Part shown: positions 1-6,057 of the stretch, piece by piece | Numbering within the stretch: the first letter of the stretch is position 1 | Layout: the number at the start of each line of letters is the position of its first letter | Assembly: GCA_018725485.1 (NCBI GenBank) | Contig: QLUP01000051.1 | Coordinates: forward strand, 1-7,076 | Direction of reading: 5' to 3' | Length of the DNA: 7,076 nucleotides | From: Candidatus Lithacetigena glycinireducens | GTDB lineage: Bacteria; Coprothermobacterota; HKB111 | Position numbers and translations under genes: made by a program | The notes under the pieces: generated by a model | Told to the model about the DNA's origin: nothing | Database searches by the model: none | The model's input: the letters and a program-made list of their open reading frames with translations, nothing else

Positions 1-1011
1 AACCAGCGTAGCATCTCCAAAAGAATAAAAACGAAACTTATTATTTATGGCATAATCATAAGCCTTAAGTACAAAATCCCTGCCAGCAAAAGCTGAAACC
101 AATACCAGGTGGGATGACCTCGGTAGATGAAGGTTGGTAATAAAGGCATCAACGACCTTAAACTGGTATCCGGGCGTGATAAATAGTTCCGAAAAACCCT
201 CTCCAGCTTTTACTGTCCTATCACTTAAAGCGGTAGTTTCCAGGGTTCTCACTGTATCTGTTCCACAGGCAAAAATCCTACTTCCCCTTTCTCTGGTTTC
301 CCTGATTTTTTGAGCGGTAACAAGTGGTACGCAATAGTACTCGCTTTCCATCTTATGCTCTTCAATTAAATCTTCTTTGATTGGTCTGAAGCTGGTAAGT
401 CCCATATGCAGGGTGATATAAACGATTTCCACCCCTTTATTCTTCAACTCCTCTAATAATCGGGGGGTAAAATGCAAAGCGGCTGTGGGAGCAGCAGTAG
501 AACCATTTTTTTCTGCAAACACAGTCTGATACCTTTCCTGGTCCAAAAGTGGCTCTTTTATATAGGGTGGCAGGGGTATAGAACCATATTTATCTTGAAT
601 CTCCTCAATGGCTTTATCATCGGGAAATTTGATTATCCTCCCACCAAAAGCTGTTCTATCTACAATTTCTGCTTTAATTTCACCGAATAATACGATTTTA
701 CCAGGATTGAGTTTTTTCCCGGGTTTTACCAGGGCTTCCCAGAATCCACCTCCCCTGTGCTTTAAAAGAAATACTTCTACTTTTCCACCTGAGGGCAATT
801 TCCCTGAAAGCCGTGCAGGTATTACCCGGGAGTCATTTAAGACTAAAACATCACCTGGAGAAAGATATTTCGTGATATCACCAAACACTCCTTCTTCAAT
901 CAATTGAGTATTTTTATACAGAATTAAAAGTCTGGAGTCATCTCGGGGTTCAATCGGTGTTTGAGCTATTAAATGTAGAGGTAAATAATATTCAAAATCC
1001 CTGGTTTCCAT
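1..1011 (-). CDS. queA: S-adenosylmethionine:tRNA ribosyltransferase-isomerase QueA (3' end cut by window edge)
   Basis: QueA moves the ribosyl part of S-adenosylmethionine onto 7-aminomethyl-7-deazaguanine in the anticodon wobble position of tRNA, giving epoxyqueuosine. It is a cytoplasmic enzyme of the queuosine pathway. I translated 337 codons from the ATG at 1009-1011 to the left edge. Family landmarks are IAQTP..PRDDSRLL (residues 15-29), VLNDSRVIPARL (57-68), SIPLPPYIKE (144-153), AAPTAALHFT (173-182), HMGLTSFRPI (202-211), NLHLPRSS (293-300) and the near-terminal FYSFGDATLV (328-337). Known QueA proteins end within a few residues of this last motif, so very little is missing. Several normally invariant motif positions differ: GTDTVRTLE where GTTSxRTLE is usual, and HMGLTSF where HVGxGTF is usual. 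The start lies 3 nt after the peptidase stop, in the same frame and without a clear Shine-Dalgarno, which suggests translational coupling. Neighbours usual for queA (ruvB, tgt) are not in view; tgt could lie further left. Family assignment is secure; normal substrate specificity is inferred. Confidence 0.96.
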   Translation of the reverse strand, partial: METRDFEYYLPLHLIAQTPIEPRDDSRLLILYKNTQLIEEGVFGDITKYLSPGDVLVLNDSRVIPARLSGKLPSGGKVEVFLLKHRGGGFWEALVKPGKKLNPGKIVLFGEIKAEIVDRTAFGGRIIKFPDDKAIEEIQDKYGSIPLPPYIKEPLLDQERYQTVFAEKNGSTAAPTAALHFTPRLLEELKNKGVEIVYITLHMGLTSFRPIKEDLIEEHKMESEYYCVPLVTAQKIRETRERGSRIFACGTDTVRTLETTALSDRTVKAGEGFSELFITPGYQFKVVDAFITNLHLPRSSHLVLVSAFAGRDFVLKAYDYAINNKFRFYSFGDATLV

Positions 1012-1014
1012 CAG

Positions 1015-2217
1015 TTAATTAACAGTATCTAACTCTTCCAGCAATTTCATGGTCAATTTCTCGGTTCTTTCCACTAAATCCGAATCAATATTTTTCAGGT
1101 TATCTGACTGTCTATGCCAGAAGGGAAGTTTTCCCTCTTTGGTTTGGTGCAGAAAAGTTACCGTTTTAAAACCGTGTTTTACTGCTACATGACTATCGGT
1201 ATAACCTGAGCGGGATGATTTGGGAATAGCCTTTAACTCTAGATTCTCTTCACCCACCTTATTAAGTAGACTAACTAAATCCGGACAGGTTTCAGCTATG
1301 GTAAGGAAGGTATGCTTATCAATATAGGTTAATTCTCCCCCTTTTCCTCCGACTGAATCATAGGTAAACCAGTAAACTGGTAAATTATCAGTATTAAGTT
1401 TATTTTTATGTTTCTTAAGAAAAGCATCTGCCCCATAGGAACCAACCTCTTCACAACCGGTTAGAACAACCCAGACCTGAGTATTATTCAAAGGGTTCAT
1501 TTTCAGATATTCTGCCATACTTAGAACTACCCCCACTCCACTGGCATCATCATTGGCACCCTCAACATAGCGAGTAAAATCAGGCTGAAGGGTTAAAAGA
1601 AAGACAAAGAAAATAAAAGCAGTAGGAATAAGTAATAAATTCTTATAGGCTGAAAGGTCAAAAAAGATATTTAATCCATAAAAAATACTGCTTAAAACCA
1701 TAAATAGAAGACCTAAGGGTATCAAGTATTTAAATAATTCTAACCATAAGGAAGAGCTGAAAACTAATGGTGTTCGGTGAGTATCAAGATGCGCGTTTAA
1801 AATTACCCGTTTTTTTACCTCACCGTTGGCTGGAACAATAGCCCAGACATTTTGACTTTTGCCTTTGGGTAAAAACCAGCGTAAGGGGTTGGTAATAAAA
1901 CTAAATTCCAGAAGTATAAAAGCCACCGCACTCAGAGTTGTGATTAAACCCAAAAGAGAACCAGCTTTCAAAAACCAGAATAACAAAGCTCCTAACAAAG
2001 CTAAACCCAGTCCGATAGAGGCAGGCCACCAGGCAGAAGTTACACTGGCAAAACTTTCTATCATGGGTGTAAAACCTATTGATTCCAGATAACCCTTCAC
2101 ATAATCTGCTGCTTTAGCTTCAGCTGGGGTGGTAGACCCCCGGGGACCGATTTTTTCTGAAAGGTATTTAATATGTTTCATAGCTTTGGGGAAAAAACTA
2201 TCAGCACCTGTTTTCAT
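1015..2217 (-). CDS. Membrane-embedded M28-family zinc metallopeptidase (aminopeptidase-like)
   Basis: This 400-residue protein carries the full ligand set of co-catalytic dizinc peptidases of family M28. These are H143 in NAHLDTH with supporting D145, bridging D223 in GANDDASG, catalytic E256 and metal-binding E257 in GCEEVG, D287 in FTYDSVGG, and H368 in FWHRQSDN. M28 enzymes usually remove N-terminal residues from peptides; the substrate here is unknown. The catalytic fold is interrupted by two hydrophobic hairpins, about residues 65-83 with 87-108 and 161-186 with 193-210, so I predict four membrane helices. There is no signal peptide. An even number of helices in each insert keeps all catalytic segments on one side, and the basic N-terminal segment suggests the cytoplasmic side (inference). 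The ATG at 2215-2217 follows AGGAG at 2224-2228 by 6 nt, a good site. The gene starts 39 nt after clpB and ends 3 nt before queA, so it is probably the middle gene of one transcript. A non-peptidase M28 homologue is possible but less likely with all ligands intact. Confidence 0.92.
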   Translation of the reverse strand: MKTGADSFFPKAMKHIKYLSEKIGPRGSTTPAEAKAADYVKGYLESIGFTPMIESFASVTSAWWPASIGLGLALLGALLFWFLKAGSLLGLITTLSAVAFILLEFSFITNPLRWFLPKGKSQNVWAIVPANGEVKKRVILNAHLDTHRTPLVFSSSLWLELFKYLIPLGLLFMVLSSIFYGLNIFFDLSAYKNLLLIPTAFIFFVFLLTLQPDFTRYVEGANDDASGVGVVLSMAEYLKMNPLNNTQVWVVLTGCEEVGSYGADAFLKKHKNKLNTDNLPVYWFTYDSVGGKGGELTYIDKHTFLTIAETCPDLVSLLNKVGEENLELKAIPKSSRSGYTDSHVAVKHGFKTVTFLHQTKEGKLPFWHRQSDNLKNIDSDLVERTEKLTMKLLEELDTVN

Positions 2218-2253
2218 TCTCAGCTCCTTTAAGAATATTTTAACCTTAATATA

Positions 2254-2274
2254 ATACTACTTTTGCAGTAGTAT
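2254..2274 (-). repeat. Perfect 8-bp inverted repeat across the clpB stop codon
   Basis: Read on the minus strand, ATACTACT and AGTAGTAT flank the 5-nt loop GCAAA, and the stop codon TAG of clpB (2257-2259) falls in the second arm. The stem is AT-rich and is followed by TATATTAAGG, not a run of T, so it is a poor intrinsic terminator. It could act as a partial terminator, an RNA-stability element or a processing site that lowers expression of the downstream peptidase and queA relative to clpB. The repeat is seen directly; any function is inference. Confidence 0.35.
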
Positions 2275-4830
2275 ATCACCTCTTTCATCAACCTCCAGGG
2301 TTATAGACTCGCCTGCCTTTATTTCACCCATAAGGATTTTTTGAGCCAGGAAGTCAACTACTTTTTTCTGTATGACTCTCTTTAAAGGCCTGGCTCCATA
2401 AACCGGGTCGTAACCCTCCTGTGTCAGGAAGTTTTTAAGATTATTGGTAAAGTTTAACTTGATATCTTTTTCCTGAAGTCTCTTTTCTAACTGTTTTAAC
2501 TGTATTTCCACAATACCTTTAAGATGCTCCTGGGTTAGTTTTTTGAATATTACCACCCCATCAATACGGTTTAAAAATTCTGGTCTGAAAAACTTTTTTA
2601 GTTCTTCTGAAATGATTTTTTCCTGTTCAGTTCCTTCTTTGGAGGTCAAAAGGTATTCGGTAGAAATATTGGAAGTCATTATAATAATAGTATTTTTGAA
2701 ATCTACAGTTTTTCCTTTCCCATCGGTAAGCCTGCCTTCATCAAACAGTTGAAGCATAACCTGGTGTACCTCGGGGTGGGCTTTTTCAATTTCGTCAAAA
2801 AGCAATACCGCATAAGGTCTCCTTCTAACTGCCTCGGTTAACTGTCCCCCTTCTTCATAACCTACATATCCTGGAGGAGCCCCGATGAGCCGGGAAACTG
2901 TATGTTTTTCCGTATATTCAGACATATCTATCCTGACCAGATTTTTCTCGTCATTAAACAGGAAATCAGCCAGGGAACGAGCCAGTTCTGTTTTACCCAC
3001 TCCGGTAGGTCCTAAAAAGAGAAACACGCCCAGAGGTTTATTGAGGTCAGAAAGTCCTGAACGAGAACGCCTGATACTATCTGAAACCATTTTAACTGCT
3101 TCTTCCTGGTTTACCATTCTTTTATGGATATGATCTTCCATATGAACCAGTTTTTCTACTTCAGATTGCATCAATTTACTTACAGGCACTCCTGTCCACA
3201 TAGAAATTACCTGTGCAGTATCTTCCTCTCCTACTTCCTCCTTTAACAACCTTTTCTCTATTTGCAGTTGAGAAAGTTTTTCCCCGGCTTCTTTAAGGTA
3301 TCTTTCTTTTTCAGGAAGTTTACCATAGGTAATTTCTGCCATTTTTTCAAGATTTCCATCTCTTTCGGCTATTTTTAACCCTGACTTTAAATTTTCAATC
3401 TCTTCTTTAGCTTTCTTAATATTAGCTACTAACTCTTTTTCTTCTTTCCAGCTATGGGAAAGACTGTCATAATCATTTTTTAGATCAACCAGTTCCTTTT
3501 CAATATTGGTAATTTTTTCTTCATTGCCTGGTTCTTTCCTGAGAGCCTGCTTTTCCACTTCCAGTATGATTATTTTGCGTCGTAAATTATCAAGTTCCTG
3601 GGGCATTGAATCCATCTCCATTCTTAGACGGCTCGCTGCTTCATCTACTAAATCAATAGCTTTATCGGGTAGATATCTGGAAGTTATGTATCTACTGGAT
3701 AACTTTGCTGCTGCAATTAAGGCTTCGTCCTTTATCTGAACTCCATGATGTATCTCATATTTTTCCTTTAATCCCCTTAAAATGGATATGGTATCTTCCA
3801 CCGAAGGTTCCTCCACATAAACGGGTTGGAATCTTCTTTCCAAAGCTCTATCTTTTTCTACATATTTTCTGTATTCATCCACAGTGGTAGCACCCACGCA
3901 CCTTAATTCACCCCTGGCTAACATAGGTTTTAACATATTAGAGGCATCAAGCGCTCCCTCAGCCCCTCCAGCTCCTACAAGGGTATGTAATTCATCTATA
4001 AATAGAATTATTTCACCCCCTGCAGAGGTGATTTCCTGTAAAACTGCTTTAAGGCGGTCTTCAAACTCCCCCCGGTACTTGGTTCCAGCTATAAGGGCGG
4101 ACAAATCAAGCTGTAATACCCTTTTATTCTTTAGTCCTTCCGGGACATCACCCTGAACCATTCTTTGAGCTAAGCCTTCCACTATGGCAGTTTTGCCCAC
4201 ACCAGGGTCTCCCAGAAGAACCGGATTGTTCTTAGTTCTACGAGACAGTACCTGCATAGTTCTTCTTATTTCCTGGTCCCTGCCAATGATAGGGTCTATT
4301 TTCCCTTTACGAGCAAGGTCAGTTAGGTCTTTTCCGTATTTTTCTAAAGGTTTGTATTTCGCTTCGGGTTGTTCATCTACCACCCTCTGACTACCCCTTA
4401 CATGTTTTAGGGCTTCTAAAACTCTTTCCCTGGTAATTCCTGCTTTTCTTAACATTTCAGAAGCAAAGCCACCCTCAACAACCGAAGCCAGTAGAAGATG
4501 CTCCACAGAAATATACTCATCATTTAACTGTTCCATCTCTTTTTCCGCTAAATCAAGCAAAGATTTGGTCCTGGCAGATAAATACAACTGGGAACTATAG
4601 GTTAACCGGGGTAAACTTTTTAGATGGCTTTCCAGGCTGGTAATTAGATTATTTATATTTACCCCGATCTTTTGTAAGATGTCAGTAATTATAGATTGTT
4701 GGTCCCTTAGAAGGGAAAGAATCAGATGTTCTGGAAGAAGCTCCTGATGCTTGTACTCCTCAGCATTTGCTTGGGATGCCTTCAGGGCTTCCTGGGATTT
4801 TATAGTAAATCTATTTGGTTGTTTACTCAT
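2257..4830 (-). CDS. clpB: ATP-dependent disaggregase chaperone ClpB
   Basis: ClpB is a cytoplasmic hexameric AAA+ machine that threads aggregated proteins through its pore together with DnaK/DnaJ/GrpE. The 857 residues match the usual family length. In order they hold the double Clp-N domain (about 1-145), NBD1 with Walker A GDPGVGKT (207-214), pore loop GTKYRGEFE (249-257, Y252) and Walker B ILFIDE (275-280), and arginine fingers in ALERRFQPV (329-337). A charged coiled-coil middle domain follows (about 409-535), which separates ClpB from ClpA and most ClpC. NBD2 has Walker A GPTGVGKT (607-614), Walker B LLFDE (676-680), pore loop GYVGYEE (654-660) and sensor-2 GARPLKR (812-818). No IGF/IGL loop for ClpP docking is seen, as expected. 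The ATG at 4828-4830 is preceded by AGAGGA (4837-4842) at 6-nt spacing. It is the first gene of a likely clpB-peptidase-queA transcript. I see no CIRCE element (TTAGCACTC-N9-GAGTGCTAA) or tandem CtsR heptads (GGTCAAA) upstream, so its heat-shock control is unclear. Confidence 0.98.
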   Translation of the reverse strand: MSKQPNRFTIKSQEALKASQANAEEYKHQELLPEHLILSLLRDQQSIITDILQKIGVNINNLITSLESHLKSLPRLTYSSQLYLSARTKSLLDLAEKEMEQLNDEYISVEHLLLASVVEGGFASEMLRKAGITRERVLEALKHVRGSQRVVDEQPEAKYKPLEKYGKDLTDLARKGKIDPIIGRDQEIRRTMQVLSRRTKNNPVLLGDPGVGKTAIVEGLAQRMVQGDVPEGLKNKRVLQLDLSALIAGTKYRGEFEDRLKAVLQEITSAGGEIILFIDELHTLVGAGGAEGALDASNMLKPMLARGELRCVGATTVDEYRKYVEKDRALERRFQPVYVEEPSVEDTISILRGLKEKYEIHHGVQIKDEALIAAAKLSSRYITSRYLPDKAIDLVDEAASRLRMEMDSMPQELDNLRRKIIILEVEKQALRKEPGNEEKITNIEKELVDLKNDYDSLSHSWKEEKELVANIKKAKEEIENLKSGLKIAERDGNLEKMAEITYGKLPEKERYLKEAGEKLSQLQIEKRLLKEEVGEEDTAQVISMWTGVPVSKLMQSEVEKLVHMEDHIHKRMVNQEEAVKMVSDSIRRSRSGLSDLNKPLGVFLFLGPTGVGKTELARSLADFLFNDEKNLVRIDMSEYTEKHTVSRLIGAPPGYVGYEEGGQLTEAVRRRPYAVLLFDEIEKAHPEVHQVMLQLFDEGRLTDGKGKTVDFKNTIIIMTSNISTEYLLTSKEGTEQEKIISEELKKFFRPEFLNRIDGVVIFKKLTQEHLKGIVEIQLKQLEKRLQEKDIKLNFTNNLKNFLTQEGYDPVYGARPLKRVIQKKVVDFLAQKILMGEIKAGESITLEVDERGDILLQK

Positions 4831-4853
4831 TCGTTTTCCTCTTTTAATTCTAC

Positions 4854-4859
4854 ATTATA
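4854..4859 (-). promoter_or_regulatory. Candidate -10 box for clpB
   Basis: On the minus strand this is a perfect TATAAT, 24 nt upstream of the clpB start codon, which would place the transcript start near 4847 and leave a short leader containing the AGAGGA ribosome site (4837-4842). No good TTGACA-like -35 box exists at 16-18 nt spacing (the 17-nt position reads AAAAAC). It is therefore either a weak housekeeping promoter, an activator-dependent one, or a chance match in AT-rich DNA. Confidence 0.45.
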
Positions 4860-4871
4860 GATTTCCACAAA

Positions 4872-4890
4872 CCAGGGTTTTTATACCCGG
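4872..4890. repeat. Small imperfect palindrome just upstream of the clpB -10 box
   Basis: On the plus strand GGGT (4875-4878) and ACCC (4885-4888) flank TTTTAT. The pairing extends to CC (4872-4873) and GG (4889-4890) with one bulged A at 4874. It covers the zone where a clpB -35 box would sit, so it could be an operator for a regulator of clpB. It matches neither the CIRCE nor the CtsR consensus. With only 6 paired bases it may be accidental. Confidence 0.25.
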
Positions 4891-4945
4891 AAGGTCGGGA
4901 ATGTCCTTATTTTCAGGTAAAATATATATACTAACAGGATTTATT

Positions 4946-4951
4946 TATAAT
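4946..4951 (+). promoter_or_regulatory. Candidate -10 box for the GerMN-flavodoxin pair
   Basis: A perfect TATAAT lies 35 nt upstream of the ATG at 4987, predicting a transcript start near 4958. The region 17 nt further upstream (4923-4928) reads TATATA, a poor -35 box. The area is very AT-rich, so a sporulation sigma factor could use other elements that I cannot confirm. Support comes mainly from the consensus match and the divergent gene arrangement. Confidence 0.4.
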
Positions 4952-4969
4952 TTAAGGACTTTTAAATTA
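4948..4969. repeat. Perfect 8-bp AT inverted repeat overlapping the GerMN promoter
   Basis: TAATTTAA (4948-4955) and TTAAATTA (4962-4969) are exact reverse complements separated by the 6-nt spacer GGACTT. The left arm overlaps the candidate -10 box and the centre covers the predicted transcript start. That position suits a repressor operator. All paired bases are A or T, so chance occurrence in this AT-rich region is a serious alternative. Confidence 0.3.
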
Positions 4970-4977
4970 ATAACTAT

Positions 4978-4983
4978 AGGAGG
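4978..4983 (+). promoter_or_regulatory. Strong ribosome binding site whose spacing questions the GerMN start
   Basis: AGGAGG is a near-perfect Shine-Dalgarno sequence but lies only 3 nt before the ATG at 4987, which is closer than the usual 5-9 nt. The next codon, TTG at 4990, would be 6 nt away and is also a legal start codon in Bacillota. The two choices differ by only one residue (MLSKKIL or MSKKIL), so the protein is essentially unchanged. Confidence 0.7.
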
Positions 4984-4986
4984 TTT

Positions 4987-5553
4987 ATGTTGAGTAAAAA
5001 GATATTGTTAGTTATTTTAATAGTAGTTTTTGGACTATCCCTTTTTGTGGGAGGTTATTTTCTTGGCATTGCCATGAAATTACAAGAATTTGAAAATAGT
5101 AATGTGGGTATCGTTGATGAGGGAAGACCTGGTCTGCAAATTGGGAAAGTTGGTATTGACAATCAGGATTATTATGAGATATGGATACCTGCAGGTTTTC
5201 CTGATAAAACAGGTTATGGAGCAAATTTTACTTTACTAAGAAGGCTTATTCCTTTTTCTCCGGAGGTTTTAGATGTTTTAAAATCTGCTATGGTAGAACT
5301 CTTAAAGGGTCCCAATGAGGATGAAAAAGCCCAGGGAGCCTTTCCCTTAATTAAGGGAGGAACATTGTTAAGTGTGGAGGTGGATGAAAAAGGCACAGCC
5401 ATACTTGATTTCTCCCAAGAGTTTGACCCTAAAGGTGGTTCGTTTGCTGTCTTTATCACCACTAAAGCAGTAGAAGAATTAGCCAGGCAGTTTATTGGTA
5501 TCAATAAAGTAAAAATTTTGATTGAAGGGGTAGAAGACGCTCTTCAGCCTTAA
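4987..5553 (+). CDS. Membrane-anchored GerMN-domain protein (GerM-like)
   Basis: The 188-residue protein begins with the basic start MLSKK and one hydrophobic segment (about 5-29), a signal anchor or uncleaved signal. No lipobox cysteine is present, unlike lipoprotein GerM of Bacillus. A short linker leads to a GerMN domain (about 62-182). Its family pattern is visible: AMVELLKGPNEDE (101-113), FPLIKGGTLLSVEVDEKGTAILDFSQEF (119-146 region) and a C-terminal VKILIEG (175-181). GerM in Bacillus subtilis takes part in sporulation and germination through the GerM-SpoIIQ-SpoIIIAH assembly. The same domain also occurs in non-sporulation proteins such as LpqB, so a role at the cell surface or in spore assembly is inferred. 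Only one GerMN copy is present, whereas B. subtilis GerM has two. It has its own strong ribosome site (4978-4983) and is followed after 21 nt by the flavodoxin gene, probably on the same transcript. Confidence 0.88.
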   Translation: MLSKKILLVILIVVFGLSLFVGGYFLGIAMKLQEFENSNVGIVDEGRPGLQIGKVGIDNQDYYEIWIPAGFPDKTGYGANFTLLRRLIPFSPEVLDVLKSAMVELLKGPNEDEKAQGAFPLIKGGTLLSVEVDEKGTAILDFSQEFDPKGGSFAVFITTKAVEELARQFIGINKVKILIEGVEDALQP

Positions 5554-5574
5554 TAAATTTAAGGAGAAAATTTA

Positions 5575-6057
5575 ATGCAAGTTTTAATTCTTTATTACTC
5601 AAAGACCGGGAATACCAGGAAATTGGCTGAAGCCATTGAAAAGGGCGTAAAGGAAGTACCCGGGGTAACCGCTATTATGAAAACCACCTCCGAAGTGATG
5701 AAGGAAGATTTTCTCAATTCCCAGGGTATTATCGCCGGCTCACCTGTATATTTTGGCTCTATGGCAGGAGAATTAAAATCAGTACTGGATAATTTTGTAA
5801 GCGTAAGAAAGTATACCGAGGGTAAAGTAGCTGCTGCTTTTGCTACTTCCGCTGACCCTTCAGGGGGGAAGGAAACTACCTTAATGTCTATACTACAGGC
5901 TTTCCTGATATACGGAATGGTAGTAGTTGGCGACCCCTTGGAGGCTACCGGTCATTATGGGGTTGCCTGCTCCGGTTCACCTGATAAAAAATGCCTGGAA
6001 AACGCTGGCAAACTGGGAAAAAGAGTTGCTCAACTGGTAAATAAGCTCTTTTCCTGA
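5575..6057 (+). CDS. WrbA-like flavodoxin-family FMN protein
   Basis: This 160-residue cytoplasmic protein has a flavodoxin fold. The phosphate-binding loop YYSKTGNTRK (7-16) follows strand VLIL. SPVYFGSMAGELKSVLDNF (56-74) forms the second FMN loop, and ATSADPSGGKETTL (90-103) resembles the GGQETTL region of WrbA quinone reductases. The tail KLGKRVAQLVNKL (146-158) fits the final helix of that group. It is shorter than WrbA (about 200 residues) and lacks its tetramer insert, so it may be a small flavodoxin electron carrier or an NAD(P)H-quinone-type reductase; the sequence does not decide. AAGGAG (5561-5566) sits 8 nt before the ATG. It follows the GerMN gene by 21 nt. Its last 28 bp overlap the 3' end of the convergent radical SAM gene. 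A flavodoxin could supply electrons to a radical SAM enzyme, but convergent orientation argues against simple co-expression. Confidence 0.93.
   Translation: MQVLILYYSKTGNTRKLAEAIEKGVKEVPGVTAIMKTTSEVMKEDFLNSQGIIAGSPVYFGSMAGELKSVLDNFVSVRKYTEGKVAAAFATSADPSGGKETTLMSILQAFLIYGMVVVGDPLEATGHYGVACSGSPDKKCLENAGKLGKRVAQLVNKLFS
6016..6054. terminator. Inverted repeat spanning the two overlapping gene ends; possible bidirectional terminator
   Basis: GGAAAAAGAG (6016-6025) pairs with CTCTTTTCC (6046-6054) with one bulged A, leaving a 20-nt loop. A smaller AGTT/AACT hairpin (6024-6027 with 6032-6035) overlaps the left arm and, on the minus strand, is followed by CTTTTT. The element covers the radical SAM stop (6030-6032) and ends beside the flavodoxin stop (6055-6057). 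Because the genes overlap, any terminator for either must lie inside the other's coding sequence, as this one would. The stem is AT-rich and lacks a clean trailing T run on the plus strand. Confidence 0.3.

Noticed and set aside
608-907. Plus-strand open frame of 99 codons opposite queA
   Set aside because: It lies wholly antisense to queA, has no ribosome site and shows no recognisable domain; its composition is that of a shadow frame.
1859-2092. Plus-strand frame of 77 codons opposite the peptidase membrane segment
   Set aside because: Antisense to the predicted helices; its Lys/Asn/Pro-rich product is the expected complement of hydrophobic codons.
3884-4156. Plus-strand open frame of 90 codons opposite clpB NBD1
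   Set aside because: Antisense to a highly conserved AAA+ coding region, rich in Ser and Pro as expected for shadow translation, and without start signals.
4831-4986. Riboswitch, T-box or small RNA in the divergent intergenic region
   Set aside because: Only 156 bp with two short palindromes; predicted leaders are 17-30 nt, too short for a riboswitch, and no conserved motif is recognisable.
5012-5504. Two overlapping minus-strand open frames opposite the GerMN gene
   Set aside because: The plus-strand GerMN gene has a strong ribosome site, an anchor and a family domain, while these frames have none.
5533-5545. GAAGA-CGC-TCTTC hairpin near the end of the GerMN gene
   Set aside because: It has only five base pairs, a three-base loop and no T run, and the flavodoxin gene follows with its own ribosome site, so a terminator is unlikely.
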